Source of the DNA: Deltaproteobacteria bacterium RIFOXYD12_FULL_56_24
Lineage (GTDB): Bacteria > Desulfobacterota > Desulfobulbia > Desulfobulbales > Desulfurivibrionaceae
DNA: 32,561 bases
NCBI GenBank assembly: GCA_001799285.1
Contig: MGTD01000060.1
Location: 1-32,561 of the forward strand
Reading direction: 5' to 3'
Made by a program: the position numbers and the translations under genes. Of this stretch, positions 23,687 to 31,289 are shown piece by piece. Each line of letters begins with the position of its first letter. Within the stretch, counting starts at the first letter, position 1. The notes under the pieces were generated by a model. That model made no database searches. It was not told where the DNA came from and saw nothing but the letters and a program-made list of their open reading frames with translations.

Positions 23687-24499
23687 CTACACGATAAATT
23701 CTTCGTTGCCCACCTTTTGCACCGTGAGTACGTCCACTTGGCGCAACTGGGCAATGAAGCCTTCAAAGAGGCACATATCACAAAGCTTGTTGATTTCTCG
23801 CGGCAGGCCTCCGGCATATTTATAAATTTCGGTCATTGCCGCGTCAGTGAATATTTTTGTTTCACAGCCGGCTGTTTCCAGCCGGTGTTCGATATACTTT
23901 TTGGTTTCCTGCTCATTGAGCTGAAATAGATGATACTGAACGGCGATTCTGGCATTAAGCGGGCGGATGCGCTGGATGATCTTGCGCAGTTCCGACTGGC
24001 CGACCAACCCCAGGGTCAAAAGCGGTTGGTTGTTAATCTGAAAGTCTGAAAATAGCCGCAGCTCTTCAAAGATCTCCACACTCTTGATCAGGTGTGCCTC
24101 GTCAATGATCAACACGGCATGCTTGCCGCGGGTATATCCCGAAATGAGCCATTCATGGAAAACGCGGATCATATCCATTTTGGAAGTAAAATCACCCTTG
24201 ATCCCGAACTGATGCAGCATCTCGGAGATAAAGCTGTCGCAATCCACCAGGGTGGGGTGATTGATCAGGGCTACCTCGTACTTGTCCTTATTCTGGAAGA
24301 GGCTGCTCATAACTTGGCTGACGACGATGGTTTTGCCGGCCCCGACATCCCCGGTGAGCAGGAACGAGCCTTTGGTGCTTTGAACGGCGTACATGATTCT
24401 TTTGATTGCTTCTTCGTGCATTGCGGTTGGGAAATAATAGCTGCTATCCGGGGTGACCTGAAAAGGCAGACTCTTAAGATTCCAATGGCTCTCGTACAT
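23687..24499 (-). CDS. ExeA-like AAA ATPase
   Basis: This 270-aa protein begins MYESHWNLKSLPFQVTPDSS, the typical opening of ExeA/GspA and exopolysaccharide-associated ATPases. Walker A is GDVGAGKT (50-57), Walker B VLIIDEAHLI near 127-136, sensor region LTLGLVGQSELR, and the C-terminal lid ends with LPREINKLCDMCLFEG. Proteins of this kind occur beside chain-length and export genes, where they are thought to help assemble or energise the export complex at the inner membrane. It has no C-terminal peptidoglycan-binding extension. The gene is 24 nt after the PilZ gene and 71 nt before the HD-GYP gene. Confidence 0.85.
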   Translation of the reverse strand: MYESHWNLKSLPFQVTPDSSYYFPTAMHEEAIKRIMYAVQSTKGSFLLTGDVGAGKTIVVSQVMSSLFQNKDKYEVALINHPTLVDCDSFISEMLHQFGIKGDFTSKMDMIRVFHEWLISGYTRGKHAVLIIDEAHLIKSVEIFEELRLFSDFQINNQPLLTLGLVGQSELRKIIQRIRPLNARIAVQYHLFQLNEQETKKYIEHRLETAGCETKIFTDAAMTEIYKYAGGLPREINKLCDMCLFEGFIAQLRQVDVLTVQKVGNEEFIV

Positions 24500-24523
24500 A
24501 TTCAGCTCCTCATCGACCCCTTT

Positions 24524-25069
24524 TTAATGGGGACCTCCATTAATGATTACCTGGACATATCTGATGATTTTGTGACGATCCTCATCATCCAGAACGATGA
24601 ACTTAACTCCGACATCGAAATATTCACCTGATCCACCAGCGTTGGGGGTAACTCTCACTACCTCGCACTGACAGTCCAGTAAATCAACCTGCGGCAGAAA
24701 AACCATGAACAACTCAACCTTCTCTCCCACTAGAAAGGGCCGGCGGACCCGCATCCGCAAACCGGAAGCGCTGATGTTGATCCCGTCCATCTCCACACAC
24801 TGCATCTGCAAGTCAGAAAAAGAATAGACCAAACCGGCCAGTTTGTCGACTTTTCCTTCAATAAAGGTCCGGTCCGGTTTGCGTTTATCTTCCCGTTTGT
24901 CGAGAAGCCGGTACAGTTGAGACACTTTTTCGCCAAAGATTTTTTCTTTAAGCTCAAGCCGGCGGTTCCGCTCCGAGTCGCTATTGTCTAATGGCTTGTA
25001 ATAGACAATAGAATCGACAGTATCAACTCTCTGGCCGTCGCGTCTGTGTTCCAGATATTCTATTTCCAC
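24524..25069 (-). CDS. PilZ-domain-like c-di-GMP receptor
   Basis: The C-terminal half of this 181-aa protein fits a PilZ barrel: DGINISASGLRMRVRRPFLVGEKVELFMV, which contains the (D/N)xSxxG element as NISASG, then CEVVRVTPNAGG and YFDVGVKFIVLD. The upstream Arg-rich element of PilZ (RxxxR) is not in its usual place; candidates are RRDGQR at the N-terminus or ERNRRLELK. The N-terminal half is charged and helical. c-di-GMP binding is therefore plausible, not certain. It is the first gene of the minus operon with the ATPase, HD-GYP and exporter, placing a second-messenger sensor at its head. The leader contains R3. Confidence 0.72.
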   Translation of the reverse strand: MEIEYLEHRRDGQRVDTVDSIVYYKPLDNSDSERNRRLELKEKIFGEKVSQLYRLLDKREDKRKPDRTFIEGKVDKLAGLVYSFSDLQMQCVEMDGINISASGLRMRVRRPFLVGEKVELFMVFLPQVDLLDCQCEVVRVTPNAGGSGEYFDVGVKFIVLDDEDRHKIIRYVQVIINGGPH

Positions 25070-25093
25070 GATCCATACCTGTATTTAGATTTC

Positions 25094-25246
25094 GTAACTA
25101 TTCAGCAGCACCGCATCTGCGTTGTTATCAGCCTGCTCATGGGCACAAGCACACGTCGCAGGCATCTGCCTAACAGCTACGGCACTGCTGGATAGTTACG
25201 GTTTGGGTTGTTTTTGTTCGTTTCCGGCCTTGAGCTGGATAGTTAC
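25094..25246. repeat. R3 palindromic element, copy 2, in the leader of the PilZ operon
   Basis: GTAACTATTCAGCAG at 25094 pairs with CTGCTGGATAGTTAC ending 25199 (106 nt), and a further GCTGGATAGTTAC ends at 25246, an outer inverted tip, for 153 nt in all. TAGATTTC (25086-25093) and TAAATTTC (25247-25254) match at 7 of 8 bases as target duplications. It would be transcribed in the 5' leader if the upstream promoter is real. Confidence 0.85.
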
Positions 25247-25296
25247 TAAATTTCAAGCATTGCTCTCTGAGTATAGAAAATAATCCATTTCTATTT

Positions 25297-25323
25297 CTAA
25301 TAGAGATATCAGGCTGTTGTCAA
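25297..25323 (-). promoter_or_regulatory. Possible promoter of the PilZ-ATPase-HD-GYP-export operon
   Basis: On the minus strand TTGACA (25323-25318) is a perfect -35 match, followed after 15 nt by TATTAG (25302-25297), a moderate -10; an alternative TTAGAA gives 17-nt spacing. It would make a leader of about 220 nt containing R3. Weak on its own, helped by position in the only repeat-free stretch here. Confidence 0.35.
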
Positions 25324-25333
25324 TATCAAACAT

Positions 25334-25366
25334 GATTCAATTTGTAAAATGGCCTCAAATTGAATC
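25334..25366. promoter_or_regulatory. Perfect 11-bp inverted repeat upstream of the putative promoter (operator-like)
   Basis: GATTCAATTTG (25334-25344) and CAAATTGAATC (25356-25366) are exact inverted repeats with an 11-nt spacer. For minus transcription they lie about 10 nt upstream of the TTGACA box. No T-run follows, so a protein-binding site is more likely than a terminator. Confidence 0.5.
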
Positions 25367-25480
25367 CCTTCTCCCTTGACGGGAGGGGAGGCAGGGGTAG
25401 GGTGAAGTCGCAACCTGCCGATTTAATGGCCATTTCTCCCCGATCTAACTCTTGCGATGGGGTCAGGGGGGAATTTGGGG
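25367..25480. repeat. R4 G/C-rich repeat, copy 3
   Basis: The arms CTTCTCCCTTGACGGGAGGG and CTTGCGATGGGGTCAGGGGG resemble the other R4 copies but are more degraded, and the AT-rich outer flanks are not recognisable. With R3, the palindrome and R1 it fills the 590-nt gap between the PilZ and PHP genes. Confidence 0.6.
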
Positions 25481-25500
25481 GAATTTCGTCAGTACTTTTA

Positions 25501-25661
25501 TTAGCGGCCACAGGGTGCCGCAGGTTGCGGCGCACCCAAAGGGAATAAGTTTCGCTAGGCAGGCAAGCGACCAAGCTCAGCTATAAGCGGGACGGCGATG
25601 CGTACATCAAGTACATGAGCCGGGCCGATCGCTGCAAGATGTGGTGCCCTGTGACCGCTTA
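25501..25661 (-). mobile_element. Short R1 variant with nested R2, abutting the PHP gene stop
   Basis: This 161-nt copy spans TTAGCGGCCACAGGG to CCTGTGACCGCTTA, ending immediately before the PHP stop codon (25662-25664). R2 occupies 25529-25581 as a 53-nt version whose hairpin stem has lost pairing (TTGGTCG against CTGCC). Same length and layout as the copy at 16646-16806. Confidence 0.72.
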
Positions 25662-27290
25662 TCACAGGGCGGGACTGGCGGTGGGTAAGCGGCAGAAAAC
25701 CGGATTAGCGATCAGTTGGGAATCAAGATCCAGCCGGTAATAGGTCATTCCCTTTTTCTGCTGGTAATCAAGCTCGATGATCTCATTAAATGACCCGGTA
25801 ATTTCAGTATTCCAGACTATCGCGCCCTCGCGGATAAGGCGTAGCTCCAGGGCTGGAGCCTCCGGAGGCACAATTAGCTCGATTTTGATCCTGGTGGGTC
25901 TGCGCACGGTGGCCGTCTCTCCCATCTCGGCCCAGCGCTGCCCTGCTTCATCCCATATCTGGAATTTTTTCAGAACCGGCTTGGGAACTTTTGCCGAGCC
26001 GGTTACCGCATAAATCCGTCCTTCCCGCAGGGCAGCCAGCATATCCTTGCGGCTGAGCTCCCGCAGCATGAACACGGTCTGAGTTTCGCCCAGCCAATCG
26101 CCGACATCATAGTCAAGCTCGCCGATGGCCCAGACCGGCCTTGCCCGATCGCCATGCACATACTCGGTTAAGACCTTGTCCCAGATCCCCCCCGGGATAC
26201 CGGAACTCTTCATCCCCTCGGCAAATACGGCAAAACCCGTGTAATTACGGGTGGTAAGTAGCTCGGAAGAATATGGTCTGGTTTCCATCAGCATTGGGCC
26301 GGCCTGGAAGACACCGGTGCTGATATCCGGCGCTGACCAGAAGATTAGGCCGCCCCGGTCATTGACATAATCGATCAGATCCTGAAAGGGAGCAGAGCCT
26401 TGGTCGCCATGGTACTGGTCGTATTTGGGCTGGAAAAAGGGGAAATTGTTAACCAGAAAGAGCAGGCTGATCACGATCAGCATCATGCTTGACTTTCTGG
26501 CCCGACGAAGGCCGGTTGAAAGGGGCTCTGGAGCCTTGGGTGTGGCAGTTGGTTGAGCAGCTAGAGCGTAGGGGTAGGGTGTGGCGCGGCGCGGCGGGAA
26601 GAGGCGGGCAAGAGCGAAAACAAGCAAGGGCAGCGGCCAGAGATTGAGCAGGCTTGACCAGGCAACAATCAAGGGCTTCCGGTTGCTTACCGTTGGCAGA
26701 TTGTGAAAATCATCGGCCTTTTCCAGCCCGAGGACCAGCATGTCCTTGTGAAAATTTACTACTTTTAGGCCACGGTCCACCTGATTCTGCCGGTAGTCGA
26801 ATTTGCCAATTTTTTCCTTATCCCCCTTACCAGAGACCAGCAGCCGACTAAGACCTTCCCGGCTTAAGACATCGCCAACAAAGGCCGAGACCGAGCCGGC
26901 CCAATAGTAGAAAGCACCCACCTCGGCGCCGGGCAGAATAAGCATGTCCGGATGCTGGCGAGCGAGTTCGTTGATCTCCTGCAAATATAGGTCGGCGCCG
27001 TAGCCGCGGATAGAACCCCGCTCTTCGAATTTTCTGAACAAGTGGCGTAGGGGCGGCAAGCCATATTCTACCCGGTTGTTATACTTATCGTTAAAAACCA
27101 CAACTCGCATGCCGGCTTTACGCGCCCGTTCAACAACCTCTGCAAAGCTTAACGGTGAGCCGGCAGCCTGGCTTTCCAGATGGATCACCCCGGGCACGGG
27201 CTGTAATTCCTGGGCGAAAGCCAACGCTGGCGCTACGGCGGCAAGGAGAATCAGAGTCAGGAAAGAAAAAATATTTTCTTTAATTACCAT
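25662..27290 (-). CDS. PHP-domain-like membrane protein
   Basis: This 542-aa protein has a signal peptide (residues 1-26, ending ALAFAQ), then a PHP-type domain: GVIHLESQAAGSPLSFAEVV, ERARKAGMRVVVFNDKYNN and ILPGAEVGAFYYWAGSVSAF. Two membrane segments follow (about 205-230 and 268-285), then an extracytoplasmic region with IYAVTGSAKVPKP. PHP phosphoesterases normally begin HxHS/T with metal ligands; here the motif is HLES and other His/Asp ligands look absent, so catalysis is doubtful. Similar PHP-like proteins occur near glycan genes without known role. The gene is 9 nt downstream of the DegT aminotransferase stop and thus in that operon. Confidence 0.68.
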   Translation of the reverse strand: MVIKENIFSFLTLILLAAVAPALAFAQELQPVPGVIHLESQAAGSPLSFAEVVERARKAGMRVVVFNDKYNNRVEYGLPPLRHLFRKFEERGSIRGYGADLYLQEINELARQHPDMLILPGAEVGAFYYWAGSVSAFVGDVLSREGLSRLLVSGKGDKEKIGKFDYRQNQVDRGLKVVNFHKDMLVLGLEKADDFHNLPTVSNRKPLIVAWSSLLNLWPLPLLVFALARLFPPRRATPYPYALAAQPTATPKAPEPLSTGLRRARKSSMMLIVISLLFLVNNFPFFQPKYDQYHGDQGSAPFQDLIDYVNDRGGLIFWSAPDISTGVFQAGPMLMETRPYSSELLTTRNYTGFAVFAEGMKSSGIPGGIWDKVLTEYVHGDRARPVWAIGELDYDVGDWLGETQTVFMLRELSRKDMLAALREGRIYAVTGSAKVPKPVLKKFQIWDEAGQRWAEMGETATVRRPTRIKIELIVPPEAPALELRLIREGAIVWNTEITGSFNEIIELDYQQKKGMTYYRLDLDSQLIANPVFCRLPTASPAL

Positions 27291-27299
27291 AGCGGTTCT

Positions 27300-28493
27300 T
27301 CAGAGTGTCTGATCAATCCTTTTAAAAACAGTAATTATCCTCTCCACATCGGCCGCAGTCATGTAAGGATGAGAAGGCAGGGTGAGCAATCTCTCCGCGA
27401 CATAGGTGGAGTTGGGGAAAGGATCGGGGTTGTTGTTATAACCAAGATCATATATTTGGTGAATAGGATGCTGATACATGCGGGCGGTATCAATGCCATT
27501 CTGCCAGAGCATTTCTTCAACCAGGCGTAATCGTTCTTTGTCCTTGAATACCACCGGCAGATGGTTGTAAATCGGCATGCTGCCTGGCACAATTTGCGGC
27601 AGCATGAGCCAGTTATACTCCTTGAGTGCGTCATACATGGTTTGCCCTGTTTTGATCCGCGCCGCGACTATTTCGTCCAGTTTTGGGAGTAGTCTTAAAG
27701 CTACCGCAGCCTGAAAATCGGTGTATCTGCTGGGTCGAAAATGTTCATGCACGGTGGTGGATTTGTAACGGGCAATCAAAGAATACAGCGCCCCATAAAC
27801 CTCGGGTCGCATGGCCAGAGCAAAGGCCGTGAGGATCAGGGGATTGGCCCAGTTTCTTGGTGCGGGTGGCAGCTGCTCCCGGGCCTTACGCATTAAAAGC
27901 GTCATCTCGTCATTGTCCGTGACTGCCAGACCGCCAAAATAGGTAGAAATAACCTTGCCCTTGCAGAGACTGAAGAGGGCGGTGTCGCCGTGGGCGCCTA
28001 CCTTTTTGCCATCCAGCTCTGCCCCCATGGCCTGGGCCGGATCCTCCAGCATAAAAGCGCCTACATTCCGGCAGATTTCCCTGATCCTTGTCAAGGCGCA
28101 GGGGAAGCCGAACATATGCACCGGCACCACAGCCAGGGTGTTAGGGGAAACACATTTCTCCAGAGATTCCGGATCCATGTTGAAGGTGTCCGGAGAGATA
28201 TCGCATAGTCGTGTCTTCAGGCCCGCCATGTTGATGGCCAGGGTAAGCGTGGGCACCGTATAGGCCGGCAGCACCACCTCAGTTTTGTGGGGCGTCATTT
28301 TTTTCATGGCCAGCAAGCCGAGATAGAGCGCCGTAGTGCCTTTGTTCACAGCCAGGCAATGTTTAACCCCGATATATTTTGCAAAGGTCCGCTCAAGTTC
28401 AGCCTGGCTGTCGCCAGAAAAAAACGCGGCGGGCAAGCCCGCCATAATATCCGTTAGACTTATCGGGACCGAAGTCGTGGGAATCTTTCGCAT
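27300..28493 (-). CDS. DegT/DnrJ/EryC1-family aminotransferase
   Basis: This 397-aa protein starts at ATG 28493 (MRKIPTTSVPISL) with GGAG eight bases upstream; an open extension to 28571 overlaps the methyltransferase and is not needed. Motifs are AVNKGTTALYLGLLAM, MLEDPAQAMGAELDGKKVG, FSLCKGKVISTYFGGLA with the PLP Lys in CKGK, and YTDFQAAVALRLLP. The context around Lys differs from the usual SFYxxKxLxxGEGG, so it may belong to a divergent branch acting on a sugar or another keto substrate. It is distinct from the DegT gene at 13133. The stop of the upstream methyltransferase is four bases away. Confidence 0.83.
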   Translation of the reverse strand: MRKIPTTSVPISLTDIMAGLPAAFFSGDSQAELERTFAKYIGVKHCLAVNKGTTALYLGLLAMKKMTPHKTEVVLPAYTVPTLTLAINMAGLKTRLCDISPDTFNMDPESLEKCVSPNTLAVVPVHMFGFPCALTRIREICRNVGAFMLEDPAQAMGAELDGKKVGAHGDTALFSLCKGKVISTYFGGLAVTDNDEMTLLMRKAREQLPPAPRNWANPLILTAFALAMRPEVYGALYSLIARYKSTTVHEHFRPSRYTDFQAAVALRLLPKLDEIVAARIKTGQTMYDALKEYNWLMLPQIVPGSMPIYNHLPVVFKDKERLRLVEEMLWQNGIDTARMYQHPIHQIYDLGYNNNPDPFPNSTYVAERLLTLPSHPYMTAADVERIITVFKRIDQTL

Positions 28494-28497
28494 CTGG

Positions 28498-29202
28498 TTA
28501 CTCCTTTCTGGCTGTAATGATAAAAACAGGGGACAAAAACCACAGGGGGATAAATACCCCTTTTTTATCAATCACCTGCAGCCGATGTCTGTGCAGGATC
28601 CGGTTGATCTCATGATAAAAATAGGTGTTCAACGGCAAGTCGCCGATTGAGGTGTCATAGCTGCCAACCCAGTGGTACAGGAGATACATTAGCGGGTTGT
28701 ATTTATTCCGGATTTCAAAAATAAAAACGCCGCCTTTGCCCAGCACCCTCCCAGCTTCGGCAATGATCTCTTCTAATAGGGTCATGCTGGGAATGTTATA
28801 AAAAATGTTCACGCACACCACCCGTGCGAACGAACCGTCCCGAAAGGGCATCTGCTCGCCGCTGGCCTGCACGAAGTCAAGCCGTTTCCTGTCATCGCCG
28901 ATTACCCGTTGGGTCTTGGCAAGCATGCGAAAAAACAGCTCTAAGCCGACCAGGCGGTGACAGGCATCGCCCTCGCTGGCCATCATTTTTTTTAAGAAAA
29001 TCCCTTCGCCACATCCTATTTCCAGCAGGTTGCCCGGGTAGCTCTGGGCCTTAGCAATGATTCCGTCCCGCACCCGGTCAGAAAGAATGCCGGAGGAGAG
29101 TTCGCGTTTACCGGACCCATCGTCCATGGCCTGGCCTCTAAACTTTCTGAAAAGCCAACGGGGTAAAAAGAACAGGCGGCTCTCTTTGTTGATTTTTCTC
29201 AT
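28498..29202 (-). CDS. Class I SAM-dependent methyltransferase
   Basis: This 234-aa protein has motif I NLLEIGCGEGIFLKK near residues 55-69, followed by VQASGEQMPFRDGSFARVVC (motifs II/III) and EAGRVLGKGGVFIFEIRN, the order of Methyltransf_11 proteins. It would methylate a sugar hydroxyl, or the chain end as a length cap; both occur in polysaccharide loci. Its ATG overlaps the stop of the upstream GT9 gene (ATGA). Confidence 0.83.
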   Translation of the reverse strand: MRKINKESRLFFLPRWLFRKFRGQAMDDGSGKRELSSGILSDRVRDGIIAKAQSYPGNLLEIGCGEGIFLKKMMASEGDACHRLVGLELFFRMLAKTQRVIGDDRKRLDFVQASGEQMPFRDGSFARVVCVNIFYNIPSMTLLEEIIAEAGRVLGKGGVFIFEIRNKYNPLMYLLYHWVGSYDTSIGDLPLNTYFYHEINRILHRHRLQVIDKKGVFIPLWFLSPVFIITARKE

Positions 29203-30281
29203 TCGTTTTCATTCCTTGATTGAACAGACTGACGACTGAAATCGTAAAGCGATAAAGTCCTGAAGGTTGTTTCGCTTAGCAGTTTAACGCAAGCGGCATA
29301 AACCCTATCAACAGTTATTTCGTCACAACAGCGAAAATTGGGACAATCTTCAGGTATCGAAGGGTAACATGGGGCACAGGGTATTAGCGATTGTACCATA
29401 ACGGTATGCTTGCCTGGTGGGCAAAATGAGGAAGGTGCATTTGGTGTTATGGCAACCAAGGGGCATCCAACTGCGCCGGCAACATGCATCATGCCTCCGT
29501 CGTTGCCAATCATTAAACGGCATATTTCTAAAATTGCTGCGCTTGCCAATAGAGACAACCTGCCGGCAAGATTTGCATCAATATAATCTTCACTATTTGC
29601 CGCTATCCAATCTAAGCCATCATCAACCGAACCGATAACAACGACTTTTCCGGTAAAGCCTTCCAGGCGGAGGCGTTTAACAACTTCAAGCATCCGTTGT
29701 AAAGACCAGCGTGGCCTATGTGCCAACTGAGCCGAAGGATAAATTGCCAATAAATCTAAACCAGGATCGGTTAAATTTATCCCATGTCGTTTGCATTCTA
29801 TTGCGGCTTCGTCGCGAGCCTCCTGGGTCACGGTGAGAAAGGCGTTGTTTTTGTCAATTGATTCATCAAACAGCCGGGCAATGGCAACATTAGGCGCAAG
29901 GCCATCTGCGACAGTCGGGTGGAGGATATTAATTTTCACTCCACCAACAACGCGCACAATAATGGACCAGAGGGGGTGAAGGCTGGCCTCGTACACGGCA
30001 AGGTCATAGTGTTTAAATAAACGGACAGACAAAGCGTAGCGAATAAAAGCGACAATTTTTAAATAGAAAAATTTGTGATTAGTGTTCACAACTGCAACAT
30101 GATGGATTCCTTTTGTGCCGATATAACAGGATCGTGAAAGATGATTTGAAACCAGGAGATCAACAGTGGCTGTTGGGTAACGATTTTTTACCGCCGTGAT
30201 GACGGGAGAAAACATCACGGTATCTCCTACCCCGCCAAGAGAAACCAGCAGAATATTATTTGTATTGTCAGGTAACTCCAC
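29199..30281 (-). CDS. GT9-family (heptosyltransferase-like) glycosyltransferase
   Basis: This 360-aa protein has NILLVSLGGVGDTVMFSPVI at the N-terminal Rossmann fold, LDLLAIYPSAQLAHRPRW in the middle, and MIGNDGGMMHVAGAVGCPLV at the donor site, all GT9 landmarks. A Cys-rich stretch near the C-terminus (PCAPCYPSIPEDCPNFRCC) is common in this branch. GTG 30281 is the start, three bases after the CgeB-like gene, with AGGA upstream. It is a different subgroup from the GT9 at 7108. The sugar is unknown. Confidence 0.85.
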   Translation of the reverse strand: MELPDNTNNILLVSLGGVGDTVMFSPVITAVKNRYPTATVDLLVSNHLSRSCYIGTKGIHHVAVVNTNHKFFYLKIVAFIRYALSVRLFKHYDLAVYEASLHPLWSIIVRVVGGVKINILHPTVADGLAPNVAIARLFDESIDKNNAFLTVTQEARDEAAIECKRHGINLTDPGLDLLAIYPSAQLAHRPRWSLQRMLEVVKRLRLEGFTGKVVVIGSVDDGLDWIAANSEDYIDANLAGRLSLLASAAILEICRLMIGNDGGMMHVAGAVGCPLVAITPNAPSSFCPPGKHTVMVQSLIPCAPCYPSIPEDCPNFRCCDEITVDRVYAACVKLLSETTFRTLSLYDFSRQSVQSRNENE

Positions 30282-30284
30282 ACG

Positions 30285-31289
30285 TTATCCTTTAATAATC
30301 GCCATCAACTCATGGACCCGGTGATCATAGGTGTGAAGCTGCATCACCTTGCGGTAACCGCTTTCCGCAATTTTTTGCGCCTTTTCAGGGTGGTCCAGAT
30401 AGTAGACAATCAGGCTTCGGAGTTCATTAATGCTGCTGTAGCAAACGAGCTCATCTCCGGAGGTGAACGCCATCAGCACATCATCTCTGGTATCCACAAG
30501 CTGGAGTCTTTTGCAGGCCATTATCTCGAATACTCTAGTATTCATCATATTATCAACATAGGGCGCAAATGAACTTATATTGTTTAAGGCAATCTTGGTT
30601 GCGGCATATGCACGGACCCATTCGTCAACCTCAAGGCTTCCTCCTCGGACCAAGTGACGCAGTGGTGAATCACTCTCCACCTCATTCCATCGTGGCCCCC
30701 AGATAGCAATATCGAAATCGGAAACCTTTTCCAGCATTCGCATTCGACCTGGGTACATTGAACCAACAAAACAGACATCGGAACGAAGCTGTTGCTCCTC
30801 TGCGGCAGAAAGTTCAACCGGTTTATGATATAAGGGCTCGCAGGCGAAGGGGAAAAGATGCACGTTTTTATGCCCGGCCAGTCTAAGCCTTCTTAGGGCA
30901 TCCGAGCCTGAAACTAGAAAGTGGTCGAACAGTGAGGCGTAATGACAGGCGATATCGAACTCCCGGGGATAATCACAGAGCCAGTTGACCGTGATCATCC
31001 CATATTTCTCTTTCAAGTTTTGCAAGGTATCGGCGGTAATGGTAAACCCATGCAACATGAGCAGCATGTCTGGCCGGACTTCTTCCACCAGCCTGGTGAA
31101 ATCATGGTTGATTTTATAAAGCCCGACCTCTTCGATGTATTTGTTGTACTGCCGGACCCGGGCTGGAATGCCATAGGCCCGATAATCAAAGGGGTAAACT
31201 TCGTGCCCGGCCCTTTGCAAAGCTTCCTCTAAATAATCATAGAGTGTCTTGAACTTGGAAAAATAACTTCGGACATATACTATCTTCAT
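30285..31289 (-). CDS. CgeB-like glycosyltransferase
   Basis: This 334-aa protein has an N-terminal domain (MKIVYVRSYFSKFKTLYDYL; WLCDYPREFDIACHYASLFD) and a C-terminal Glyco_trans_1_2 domain (FAPYVDNMMNTRVFEIMACK, LVCYSSINELRSLIVYYLDH, GYRKVMQLHTYDHRV). This is the layout of CgeB-type glycosyltransferases, first known for spore-coat maturation and common in Gram-negative glycan loci. FEIMACK is the acidic donor-binding helix of the GT-B fold. The start overlaps the acyltransferase stop (ATGA). Confidence 0.83.
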   Translation of the reverse strand: MKIVYVRSYFSKFKTLYDYLEEALQRAGHEVYPFDYRAYGIPARVRQYNKYIEEVGLYKINHDFTRLVEEVRPDMLLMLHGFTITADTLQNLKEKYGMITVNWLCDYPREFDIACHYASLFDHFLVSGSDALRRLRLAGHKNVHLFPFACEPLYHKPVELSAAEEQQLRSDVCFVGSMYPGRMRMLEKVSDFDIAIWGPRWNEVESDSPLRHLVRGGSLEVDEWVRAYAATKIALNNISSFAPYVDNMMNTRVFEIMACKRLQLVDTRDDVLMAFTSGDELVCYSSINELRSLIVYYLDHPEKAQKIAESGYRKVMQLHTYDHRVHELMAIIKG

